Part shown: positions 1-6,660 of the stretch, piece by piece
How the letters are laid out: each line of letters starts with the position of its first letter
Numbering within the stretch: the first letter of the stretch is position 1
Assembly (NCBI GenBank): GCA_039805165.1
Contig: JBDLUS010000157.1
Span: 1-11,106, forward strand
From: CAIZGX01 sp039805165
GTDB lineage: Bacteria; Bacteroidota; Bacteroidia; Flavobacteriales_D; Sanyastnellaceae
Reading direction: 5' to 3'
Length of the DNA stretch: 11,106 bases
Notes under the pieces: model-generated
The model's database searches: none
Told to the model about the DNA's origin: nothing
What the model saw: the letters and a program-made list of their open reading frames with translations, nothing else
Made by a program: the position numbers and the translations under genes

Positions 1-237
1 AAAGACACCGAGCATTTGCAGGAGTTTTTCGAAACATCGCACAGCAGCAAGTCTATCAAAGGCATTGCTGAGTTGTACCACTTGAATTATTTCAGCGCAG
101 CGAATAACGACGAATTAAATCGAACGCTACCTTTGTTCTTCAAAGAAAAAAGCGTTTGCGTTTTAGAAATATTTACACACCAAGAAGATAATCCGAAGGC
201 GTTGGACGCCTTCTTTCAACATACACAAAGAACATGA
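1..237 (+). CDS. menD: MenD, SEPHCHC synthase, C-terminal end (partial)
   Basis: The frame is open from base 1 with no start, so this is the last 78 codons of a gene entering from the left. MenD is the thiamine-diphosphate enzyme that joins isochorismate and 2-oxoglutarate to give SEPHCHC, the first committed step of classical menaquinone synthesis. The visible piece fits the end of its C-terminal thiamine-diphosphate domain: an F-E-T-S-H segment, a stretch reading 'IAELYHLNYFSA', then 'VCVLEIFTHQEDNP', which matches the usual 'vlEi.T.r..N' strand and turn. Identification leans on the next gene, menB, whose ATG overlaps this stop (ATGA at 234-237), the usual arrangement in Bacteroidota men operons. 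The catalytic residues lie outside the window. TTG at base 16 is an internal leucine codon, not a start. Confidence 0.85.
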   Translation, partial: KDTEHLQEFFETSHSSKSIKGIAELYHLNYFSAANNDELNRTLPLFFKEKSVCVLEIFTHQEDNPKALDAFFQHTQRT

Positions 238-1052
238 GTACACAGTGGACATCTATTAAGGCCTACGAGGATATTCGATTTGAATTCTATGAGGGCATTG
301 CAAAAATCACCATTAACAGACCGCAAGTATACAACGCGTTCAGACCACAAACGAATGTGGAAATGATTGATGCGATGGACATTTGTCGCGAGCGTCAGGA
401 TATTGCTGTTGTGGTATTAACAGGAGAAGGCGATAAGGCGTTTTGTAGCGGTGGCGATCAGAACGTTAAAGGTGTGGGCGGATACGTTGACGAGCGTGGT
501 GTTCCGCGTTTGAATGTTTTGGATTTGCACAAGCGCATTCGCGAGCTGCCTAAGCCTGTTATTGCCATGGTGAATGGATATGCTATTGGTGGAGGACATG
601 TTTTACACGTGGTGTGCGATTTAACCATCGCTTCCGATAACGCACGTTTCGGACAAACGGGGCCGAAGGTGGGAAGTTTCGACGCTGGATTTGGATCGAG
701 CTATTTGGCGAGACAAGTCGGTCAAAAGAAAGCGCGTGAGATTTGGTTCTTGTGTGAGCAATACACTGCTGCAGAAGCAGAAGCAATGGGCATGGTGAAT
801 AAGGTTGTGAAGTTGGAAGAGCTGGAGGCAACAACCATTCAATGGTGCAAGACCATTATGAAAAGAAGTCCGTTGGCTATTAGAATGATTAAGCGTGGGT
901 TAAATGCTGAACTCGATGGTCAGCGTGGATTAATGGAATTCGCTGGGGACGCAACATTGTTGTATTATTTGACTGAAGAAGCACAAGAAGGAAAGAAGGC
1001 GTTCCTCGAGAAGCGTGATCCAGATTTCCAGCAATTCCCGAAATTTCCATAA
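234..1052 (+). CDS. menB: MenB, 1,4-dihydroxy-2-naphthoyl-CoA synthase (bicarbonate-dependent type)
   Basis: A cytoplasmic crotonase-fold enzyme that closes o-succinylbenzoyl-CoA by Claisen condensation to 1,4-dihydroxy-2-naphthoyl-CoA. At 272 residues it is close to full family length. Visible motifs are the CoA/oxyanion segment 'CSGGDQNVKG' (71-80), 'NGYAIGGGH' (114-122), 'FGQTGPKVGSFDAGFG' (139-154) and the family tail 'DFQQFPKFP'. By motif alignment Asp150 corresponds to E. coli Asp163 and Tyr245 to Tyr258. Gly143 corresponds to E. coli Gly156, marking the type I enzyme that borrows bicarbonate as catalytic base; type II enzymes such as the mycobacterial one carry Asp there. The start ATG overlaps the menD stop by four bases, indicating translational coupling, and the stop shares one base with the menA start. 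Identification is secure from motif conservation over the whole length. Confidence 0.97.
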   Translation: MSTQWTSIKAYEDIRFEFYEGIAKITINRPQVYNAFRPQTNVEMIDAMDICRERQDIAVVVLTGEGDKAFCSGGDQNVKGVGGYVDERGVPRLNVLDLHKRIRELPKPVIAMVNGYAIGGGHVLHVVCDLTIASDNARFGQTGPKVGSFDAGFGSSYLARQVGQKKAREIWFLCEQYTAAEAEAMGMVNKVVKLEELEATTIQWCKTIMKRSPLAIRMIKRGLNAELDGQRGLMEFAGDATLLYYLTEEAQEGKKAFLEKRDPDFQQFPKFP

Positions 1053-1945
1053 TGTTTAAGAATTGGATAACGGCGATGCGTTTGCGCACCCTGCCACTTG
1101 CTGCTGCAGGAATATTGGCTGGGAGCGCTGGATTAAAACCCGAGATTTTCTCTTCTTCGGTTTTTTTATTGGCCCTGCTTACAGCATTGGCTTTGCAGGT
1201 TTTTTCGAATCTAGCAAATGACTATGGCGATTTTCAAAACGGTGCTGACGGCAAGGATCGTGTAGGGCCTGCACGCATGGTGCAAAGCGGAAAAATTACC
1301 TCGGAGCAAATGAAGCGCGGCCTTTATGTTTCCGGTGCAATTGCTTTCGCTTTGGGTGTTTTGTTGTTGAATGAAGTCTTTGTGGTAAAGAAAAACTGGG
1401 TAGGCTTTGGCGTCTATTTAGGAATTGGTATTGCAGCGATCTGGGCAGCTTTCAAATACACCGCAGGCAAGAATCCATACGGTTACAAAGGACTTGGAGA
1501 TTTATTTGTCTTCTTGTTTTTTGGAGTGGTTTCTGTTTTGTCGATGTCCTATTTTCTTTCAGGAAATGTTGGGCTCATAGCCATTCTGAATACCGTTGTC
1601 GTTGGAATGTTGAGTATGGCAGTGCTTCATTTGAACAACCTTCGAGATCATGTTTCAGATGCCAAAACAGGGAAGTACACGTTAGTCGTTAAATTAGGTT
1701 TTGAAAAAGGGAAGAAACTGCATTTCGTTTGGTTGGGTGCGGCTTTTCTCGCAGCCGTGGCTATAGTCTTTGTTACTCCCAGTCACTTTGCTTTTTATCT
1801 GCTGCCCTTCGTTATTCTTGTTGTTCATGCAAAGAAGGTGTATTCTTGCTCCAATCCGCAACTGCTAGATTCCGAGTTGAAAAAGGTGGCCTTATCTACA
1901 TTCGCAATAGCATTACTATTGCTGATTTTTTTGCCAAATATGTAA
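1052..1945 (+). CDS. menA: MenA, 1,4-dihydroxy-2-naphthoate polyprenyltransferase
   Basis: An inner-membrane UbiA-family prenyltransferase that attaches the polyprenyl tail to 1,4-dihydroxy-2-naphthoate, releasing CO2 and giving demethylmenaquinone. Its 297 residues match the usual 290-310. Both Asp-rich motifs that bind Mg-diphosphate are present: 'NLANDYGDFQNGADGKDR' (53-70, with Asp57 and Asp60) and 'LNNLRDHVSDAKTGK' (194-208, with Asp199 and Asp203). The N-terminal 'WITAMRLRTLPLAAAGI' is typical of MenA, and roughly eight or nine hydrophobic segments follow. The start codon overlaps the menB stop by one base (TAATG), and 21 bases separate its stop from the next gene. UbiA relatives act on other aromatic acceptors, but the men context makes MenA the clear choice. 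Confidence 0.95.
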   Translation: MFKNWITAMRLRTLPLAAAGILAGSAGLKPEIFSSSVFLLALLTALALQVFSNLANDYGDFQNGADGKDRVGPARMVQSGKITSEQMKRGLYVSGAIAFALGVLLLNEVFVVKKNWVGFGVYLGIGIAAIWAAFKYTAGKNPYGYKGLGDLFVFLFFGVVSVLSMSYFLSGNVGLIAILNTVVVGMLSMAVLHLNNLRDHVSDAKTGKYTLVVKLGFEKGKKLHFVWLGAAFLAAVAIVFVTPSHFAFYLLPFVILVVHAKKVYSCSNPQLLDSELKKVALSTFAIALLLLIFLPNM

Positions 1946-1966
1946 TTTCCACTTGTATATTTGAGC

Positions 1967-3079
1967 ATGTCTTCGAATAGAGAAATTAAAGGGATTGCGG
2001 TGTCATATCTATTGGCAATTGTCGGGACAATTTTGGCCAATGAAACGTTTGTTTTGAAAGATGTTTTATACGTTCTTAAGTCTTCTCCACCATACAGAAA
2101 TTCACAGGAGGTTTATTTCATTTGGTTTGGATTTTTTCCAGCATTGTTTCTATTTCTGAATGGCTATACAATGACCCTTGCCTTTAAGGGTAAAAAGCAC
2201 AGTCGCACAAGGCTTATGGGCCACTACAGCAGAAGAGGGTTGGTTTTGTTTGCTTTGGGATTATTTTTCGTTGGTTTTTGGCCAGCCAACATTTTAGTCA
2301 TTGCGGGAATTTGTTTTTTCGTGTCCCCTTTGTTTGTGAAATGGGATAACATATTCTTACAAATTCTTCTTTTTTCTGTAGTTCTTTTATCTACTGTTTT
2401 AGGAAATCTAGACGTCCCAATTTACCCATCTTTCTCTGGGATAAAAATAGCAGAGGTTAACGTCATGAGTGTGGTTGGATTTTTGTTTTTCAACGGCTAT
2501 TATTCAGTGTTCCCTTGGATTTCATTTTTTATTTTAGGTATTATTTATGGGAAGTCAAATGTGAAAGTGAGAGGTTGGTTGCCGCCTGTGGCTGTGCTCG
2601 GAGTAGTTACAATGTTAGCCGGAATCGCGGTACAGCCTTTTATGAATAATTTATGCGGTGAAATAGGCGAACTAGATGTGTTTTCATTCAAGTTTATCAG
2701 TGTTCGTTTTCATAGTTTTTCCTTTCTTTTGTTTGAATCAGGAGCCATAATCTTGGTTGTAAGCGCAATCAATTATTTCGCGAAGAAGTGGAACGAGACA
2801 AAAGTTGGGGCTAAAATCATTTCTTTTATAGATCGTTTTTCTTCTTCTAAATACACTTTGTATTTCTTCGTTTGTCTGCAAACTGCATTGTTTTGGTCCT
2901 TAGTAAAAGGGGGGCATGAAGCCCGTATTTATTGGTTTAAGGCCACCTACATTCTAATCCCCGCATCATTAGGCATGCTCGCAATTTCCTTCTTACTGGT
3001 GCTCTGGTGGAAGAAGAAAGTCACCGACAAGGCACCAGTGGAATGGTTGCTAAAGAACATTTCAGGCTCTCGAAAATGA
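1967..3079 (+). CDS. DUF418-like multi-pass membrane protein inside the men operon
   Basis: A 370-residue polytopic inner-membrane protein of about nine or ten hydrophobic segments. It resembles the DUF418/YeiB group, related to HGSNAT-type transmembrane acyltransferases. Supporting segments are an N-terminal 'EIKGIAVSYLLAIVGTIL', 'FFPALFLFLNGYTM' near residues 56-69 followed by 'RRGLVLFALGL', a central 'FPWISFFILGIIYGK', and a C-terminal 'APVEWLLKNISG' (356-367) that matches the 'GPLEWLlR' ending typical of DUF418. The substrate is unknown. I chose ATG 1967 over an in-frame TTG two codons upstream; neither has a convincing ribosome-binding site. Its stop overlaps the menC start (ATGA), so the two are likely translationally coupled. 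Some stretches look poorer in G+C than in neighbouring genes, though T-rich codons are expected in such a hydrophobic protein. No step of menaquinone synthesis is known to need it. Family is moderately sure, function unassigned. Confidence 0.65.
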   Translation: MSSNREIKGIAVSYLLAIVGTILANETFVLKDVLYVLKSSPPYRNSQEVYFIWFGFFPALFLFLNGYTMTLAFKGKKHSRTRLMGHYSRRGLVLFALGLFFVGFWPANILVIAGICFFVSPLFVKWDNIFLQILLFSVVLLSTVLGNLDVPIYPSFSGIKIAEVNVMSVVGFLFFNGYYSVFPWISFFILGIIYGKSNVKVRGWLPPVAVLGVVTMLAGIAVQPFMNNLCGEIGELDVFSFKFISVRFHSFSFLLFESGAIILVVSAINYFAKKWNETKVGAKIISFIDRFSSSKYTLYFFVCLQTALFWSLVKGGHEARIYWFKATYILIPASLGMLAISFLLVLWWKKKVTDKAPVEWLLKNISGSRK

Positions 3080-4071
3080 GATGGAAGTACGAGCATCGAA
3101 TCCTTCAATTTAATAAACCGGCAAAGACAAGTCGCGATGTGCTTTTTACGCGTGACAGTTGGATTTTGCAATTAATAGATTCAGTTGGAATTGTAGTCGG
3201 TGAAGGAGAAGTGGCCCCATTGTGGGGATTGAGCAAAGAGACCAAAGAGGAGGTCTTAACAGAATTATCACGTTTAACTTTTTCGGAGAATTGCATTGAA
3301 GATTCATCAAACGTTCCTTCCATTCAATGTGCCCTCGATGCAGCAAAGGCCGGTGCGAATGCCAACAATAAAGACTATCCTTTTCTTCCTGAAAAAGAGT
3401 TGAATCCCATTTCAATCAATGGATTGATTTGGATGAATGAAATAGAGGCGATGCGTGTTGAGGCTAAAAGAAAATTCGATGAAGGAAGCCGTTGCATCAA
3501 ACTTAAAATTGGCGCATTGAATTTCGCAGATGAATTGAATTTGATTCGTGAAATTCGGTCATGGGGCAATGAAGACGAACTTATCATTCGCGTTGATGCC
3601 AATGGCGCATTTCGCACAGACGAGGCACTAGACAAACTTCAGCAATTGTCTGAATTCAAATTACACAGCATTGAGCAACCCATTAAGGCGGGTCAATTGG
3701 AGGCCATGTTCAAGTTGTGTGCGGAATCGCCCGTTCCAATTGCCTTCGATGAAGAATTAATTGGAACCAATCCAGCTGATTTCGAATCGTTTTTAAATCT
3801 TGGTATGCCCGCTTACCTGGTTGTTAAACCGTCGCTGCATGGTGGCTATACCGCTGCTGAGCGTTGGAAGAACTGGGCAGATAAACACGATATTGGTTTT
3901 TGGGTAACGTCTTCGTTGGAAAGCAATGTCGGCTTAAATCACCTGGCCAATTGGGTGTGTAAGATGAAGTTGGAAGGAGTTCAAGGTTTGGGAACAGGAA
4001 GCTTGTTCAGCAACAACAGTGAAGCCAAGTGGAAAGTAGAAGGCGAATTACTTATTCCAATTGAATCATGA
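3076..4071 (+). CDS. menC: MenC, o-succinylbenzoate synthase
   Basis: A cytoplasmic enolase-superfamily enzyme that dehydrates SHCHC to o-succinylbenzoate. At 331 residues it has the expected length. The catalytic set is complete: the KxK motif Lys142/Lys144 in 'CIKLKIGALNF', metal ligands Asp174 in 'IRVDANGAF', Glu200 in 'HSIEQPI' and Asp225 in 'IAFDEELIG', and Lys251 in 'LVVKPSLHGG'. The capping domain holds 'GEGEVAPLWGLS' (42-53), typical of this family in Bacteroidota. The frame stays open upstream to 3007, but the ATG at 3076 gives the right N-terminus and overlaps the preceding stop as ATGA. Its own stop overlaps the menE start the same way. N-succinylamino acid racemases and dipeptide epimerases share the fold, but the men context decides the call. 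Confidence 0.95.
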   Translation: MRWKYEHRILQFNKPAKTSRDVLFTRDSWILQLIDSVGIVVGEGEVAPLWGLSKETKEEVLTELSRLTFSENCIEDSSNVPSIQCALDAAKAGANANNKDYPFLPEKELNPISINGLIWMNEIEAMRVEAKRKFDEGSRCIKLKIGALNFADELNLIREIRSWGNEDELIIRVDANGAFRTDEALDKLQQLSEFKLHSIEQPIKAGQLEAMFKLCAESPVPIAFDEELIGTNPADFESFLNLGMPAYLVVKPSLHGGYTAAERWKNWADKHDIGFWVTSSLESNVGLNHLANWVCKMKLEGVQGLGTGSLFSNNSEAKWKVEGELLIPIES

Positions 4072-5021
4072 TTAACCTTGCACTTTCGGGAAGCGACATG
4101 ATTTCGGCTTACGCTGAAATTGAAAAAGAATGGAACGAATCTGAATTCATTTCATTTCAAACTTCCGGTTCTACAGGAACTCCGAAAGTAATCGCATTTA
4201 CTAAAGAGCAGGTCATTCGCTCTGCCCAACGAACATCAGCCTTCTTCAACCTAAATAAAAACGCAGAAGTATTTTGTGCATTACCGCCGATTTATGTTGC
4301 CGGGAAAATGATGGCTCTGCGCGCAATAATCAATGAATGGAATTTGACTTGGCAAACGCCTTCGTCCCATCCGGATATTCAAGTTAATTACGATTTCGCG
4401 TCCTTCACTTCACAACAATGCGTTCAAATTACGGAGAGCAATCCGACTTCTTTAAATCGGATTAAACATATTTTACTTGGTGGTGGACCTATTTCTGATA
4501 AAGTGCTTCACTTCGCGAACCAGATCGAATCAACTATTTGGGAAGGATACGGCATGACCGAAACCCTTACCCACGTAGCTTTGCGCAACGTGAAGTTAAA
4601 TGCGGGGTTTCTGCCATTAGCGGGTGTTCAAATAAAACAAGGCGGTAGCGGGAACTTAATCGTTCAAGATTCTTGGGTGAATTTGCCCGCGTTAGAGACA
4701 ACAGACGTTATTGAATTTTTGGAAGAAGGATTTGTTGTGAAGGGAAGATTGGACCATGTGATTATTTCTGGAGGAGTGAAATTATTTCCGGAAGAAATAG
4801 AACGAAGCCTTTCCAACCAAATCAATCAACCTTTCTACATAGGCTCTATTCCCGACGAATTGCTGGGAAGGAAAGTGATACTTTATGTTGAAGGCGAAAC
4901 CGACGCATCTCTTCAACATAAAATTGAAGCGTTGAATTTGGGTGTTCGCAAACCAAGAGAAATCGTTTTTGAAAATCAATTTAATCGAACCGATAGCGGG
5001 AAAATAATACGCAAATCATGA
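4068..5021 (+). CDS. menE: MenE, o-succinylbenzoate--CoA ligase (compact form)
   Basis: An AMP-forming ligase of the ANL superfamily that activates o-succinylbenzoate with ATP and CoA for MenB. The core motifs are present: the phosphate loop 'QTSGSTGTPK' (31-40), 'LLGGGPIS' (136-143), 'EGYGMTET' (159-166), the ribose-binding Asp213 in 'ETTDVIEF', the hinge 'GRLDHVIISGGVKLFPEEIE' (226-245), and Lys312 in the C-terminal 'RTDSGKIIRKS', the expected adenylation-step lysine. At 317 residues it is much shorter than E. coli MenE (about 450), and the phosphate loop begins only 30 residues in, so most of the usual N-terminal subdomain is missing. The ATG overlapping the menC stop and the tight packing argue that this is the natural length, not damage. 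The stop overlaps the rdgB start as ATGA. Confidence 0.9.
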   Translation: MINLALSGSDMISAYAEIEKEWNESEFISFQTSGSTGTPKVIAFTKEQVIRSAQRTSAFFNLNKNAEVFCALPPIYVAGKMMALRAIINEWNLTWQTPSSHPDIQVNYDFASFTSQQCVQITESNPTSLNRIKHILLGGGPISDKVLHFANQIESTIWEGYGMTETLTHVALRNVKLNAGFLPLAGVQIKQGGSGNLIVQDSWVNLPALETTDVIEFLEEGFVVKGRLDHVIISGGVKLFPEEIERSLSNQINQPFYIGSIPDELLGRKVILYVEGETDASLQHKIEALNLGVRKPREIVFENQFNRTDSGKIIRKS

Positions 5022-5596
5022 AAATAGTTTTTGCTTCTGGAAATAAAAACAAGCTTCAGGAGATTCAAGCGGCATTGCCTGCGGGAGTTGAAGTAGTCTC
5101 TATGCGCGATGTTGGAGTAAATGAAGAAATTCCGGAAACAACAGGCACGCTGGAAGGAAACGCAGAGCAGAAGGCGAGATTCGTTTTTGAAAAAACGGGG
5201 TTGTCTTGTTTTTCCGACGATACCGGTCTAGAAATAGAAGCGTTGAACGGAAGGCCAGGAGTAGACTCGGCAATTTATGCAGGGGAGCCTCGCTCGAATG
5301 AGCGGAACATAGAGAAAGTGTTGAAGGAAATGGAGGGCCAGACCAATCGGAATGCGCAATTCAGATCGGTCTTTTGCTATTGCTCAGAAGCAGGTGCTTT
5401 TTATTTTGAAGGAACAGTGAAAGGGAAATTAGGCGTGAGTATTCGCGGTGCAGACGGATTTGGATACGATGGAATCTTTCATCCGGAAGGTAATTCTCGC
5501 ACCTTCGCTCAAATGAGCATTGAAGAAAAGAAATTGTTAAGTCACCGAGCAAAAGCGTTGAAAAAGTTCCTCAAATTTATCAAGCACAACTCTTAA
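5018..5596 (+). CDS. rdgB: RdgB/HAM1 family XTP/dITP diphosphatase
   Basis: A cytoplasmic house-cleaning enzyme that hydrolyses non-canonical purine triphosphates (dITP, ITP, XTP) to monophosphate and pyrophosphate, keeping deaminated bases out of nucleic acids. Its 192 residues match the family. Motifs in order are 'ASGNKNKLQEI' (6-16, nucleotide and phosphate binding), 'ETTGTLEGNAEQKA' (40-53), 'CFSDDTGLEIEALNGRPG' (64-81, with Asp68 as predicted catalytic base), 'GADGFGYDGIF' (144-154) and 'LLSHRAKALKKF' (173-184). Two usually conserved positions differ: 'SAIYAGE' has Ile86 where 'SARYAGE' is usual, and 'TFAQMS' has Gln165 where Glu is usual. The start overlaps the menE stop (ATGA), so it is probably translated from the men message. 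I infer a shared transcript only; no metabolic link to menaquinone is implied. Confidence 0.94.
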   Translation: MKIVFASGNKNKLQEIQAALPAGVEVVSMRDVGVNEEIPETTGTLEGNAEQKARFVFEKTGLSCFSDDTGLEIEALNGRPGVDSAIYAGEPRSNERNIEKVLKEMEGQTNRNAQFRSVFCYCSEAGAFYFEGTVKGKLGVSIRGADGFGYDGIFHPEGNSRTFAQMSIEEKKLLSHRAKALKKFLKFIKHNS

Positions 5597-5606
5597 CACT
5601 TATGCG

Positions 5607-5614
5607 TATTTTTG
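5607..5614 (+). promoter_or_regulatory. Possible -7 element upstream of accA
   Basis: TATTTTTG is an exact match to the Bacteroidota -7 consensus TAnnTTTG. It lies in the 36-base gap between rdgB and accA, 18 bases before the accA ATG, so a transcript would have a leader of only about 10-15 bases. I see no TTG at the usual 17-23 base spacing upstream, so it may be weak or a chance match. Confidence 0.35.
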
Positions 5615-5632
5615 CCCTTCCAAACTGAAACT

Positions 5633-6589
5633 ATGGAAATTTATTTAGAATTTGAATCCCCGATAAAAGATCTTCGTCAACAAATTGAGAAGTTAAGAGA
5701 GAGTGAAAAGAAGAATGGGGTAGATGTGCACGCAGCAATCGAAGACCTCGAGCGTGCTGTCATTGAAAAGACCAACGAGATTTATTCGAACCTTACCCCA
5801 TGGCAACGTGTGTTGGTAAGCCGTCATCCGGAAAGACCCTATACTCTTCAGTACATTGAAACCATGACTGAAGGCACTTGGGTTGAACAACACGGTGATC
5901 GCACAGTAAAAGACGATAAGGCCATGGTAGGCGGATTCGGTTCTATCGATGGAAGAAGCGTGATGTTCATTGGACAGCAAAAAGGAGCGAACACAAAAAT
6001 GCGTTCTTATCGAAATTTCGGTATGGCTAATCCAGAAGGATATCGCAAGGCTCTCCGCTTAATGAAATTGGCAGAGAAATTCAATAAGCCTATTGTAACG
6101 CTTATCGATACTCCTGGTGCTTTTCCTGGTTTAGAGGCAGAAGAGCGCGGGCAAGGAGAAGCGATCGCAAGAAATCTGTTCGAAATGATGCGCTTAAAAG
6201 TCCCCGTGATTTGCATCATCATTGGTGAAGGTGCTTCCGGTGGAGCGTTGGGAATTGGTATTGGAGATCGTGTCCTCATGTTAGAGAACACATGGTATTC
6301 TGTTATATCTCCAGAGTCTTGTTCTACCATTTTATGGAGAAATACAGATCATAAAATGGAGGCAGCATCTGCTCTGAAACTCACGGCTGACGATATGTTT
6401 ACGAATAATCTGGTTGATGGAATTATTCGCGAACCACTAGGAGGCGCGCACAACAATCCCGAAGCCGCAACGCAACTTTTGAAAGAAGCCATAATTAATG
6501 CGTTAAACGAATTAGAAAAGTTAGGAGTTGAAGAACGCACCCAGCAGCGAATTGAAAAGTTCTGCGCCATGGGGGTAGTTCAACAATAA
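5633..6589 (+). CDS. accA: AccA, acetyl-CoA carboxylase carboxyltransferase subunit alpha
   Basis: With AccD it forms the carboxyltransferase that moves CO2 from biotinylated AccB to acetyl-CoA, producing malonyl-CoA for fatty-acid synthesis in the cytoplasm. At 318 residues it matches E. coli AccA (319). Visible are the N-terminal helical region, 'SRHPERPYT' (63-71), 'EQHGDR' (85-90), 'GQQKGANTKMRSYRNFGM' (114-131), 'DTPGAFPGLEAEERGQGEAIA' split around 159-179, the Gly-rich oxyanion loop 'GEGASGGALG' (198-207) and 'YSVISPESCSTILW' (222-235). I chose ATG 5633 over an in-frame TTG at 5612 because 'MEIYLEFESPIKDL' is the family's normal N-terminus and the TTG falls inside a possible promoter element. 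It follows rdgB on the same strand after 36 bases and could be read through or separately transcribed. Confidence 0.97.
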   Translation: MEIYLEFESPIKDLRQQIEKLRESEKKNGVDVHAAIEDLERAVIEKTNEIYSNLTPWQRVLVSRHPERPYTLQYIETMTEGTWVEQHGDRTVKDDKAMVGGFGSIDGRSVMFIGQQKGANTKMRSYRNFGMANPEGYRKALRLMKLAEKFNKPIVTLIDTPGAFPGLEAEERGQGEAIARNLFEMMRLKVPVICIIIGEGASGGALGIGIGDRVLMLENTWYSVISPESCSTILWRNTDHKMEAASALKLTADDMFTNNLVDGIIREPLGGAHNNPEAATQLLKEAIINALNELEKLGVEERTQQRIEKFCAMGVVQQ

Positions 6590-6603
6590 TTTGAATTCGA
6601 GCA

Positions 6604-6633
6604 TTGTAGACTCAATAATTGATTGTAAATTTG
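6604..6633 (+). promoter_or_regulatory. Bacteroidota-type promoter for the OmpA-like lipoprotein
   Basis: A TTG at 6604-6606 and TAAATTTG at 6626-6633 are separated by exactly 19 bases, matching the -33/-7 promoter of Bacteroidota (TTG, 17-23 bases, TAnnTTTG). It sits in the 71-base gap after accA and ends 27 bases before the lipoprotein ATG, leaving a short leader of about 20 bases. The bases before the ATG are A-rich with no Shine-Dalgarno, as is common in this phylum. Confidence 0.65.
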
Positions 6634-6660
6634 TGCCCATTATATAATTAAGCTGAAAAA

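Noticed and set aside
3007..3075. A longer MenC starting at 3007
   Set aside because: The extra 23 residues are charged, unlike MenC N-termini, and overlap the coding region of the membrane protein. The ATG at 3076 gives the standard ATGA junction.
3215..3235. Short palindrome CCCC-ATTGT-GGGG
   Set aside because: It is a four-base stem in the menC reading frame, encoding the conserved 'APLWGLS' segment, so the protein explains it.
4440..4463. Perfect 7-base inverted repeat (AATCCGA / TCGGATT) with a 10-base loop
   Set aside because: It lies inside menE with no T-run after it and no gene boundary nearby, so it is most likely chance in coding sequence.
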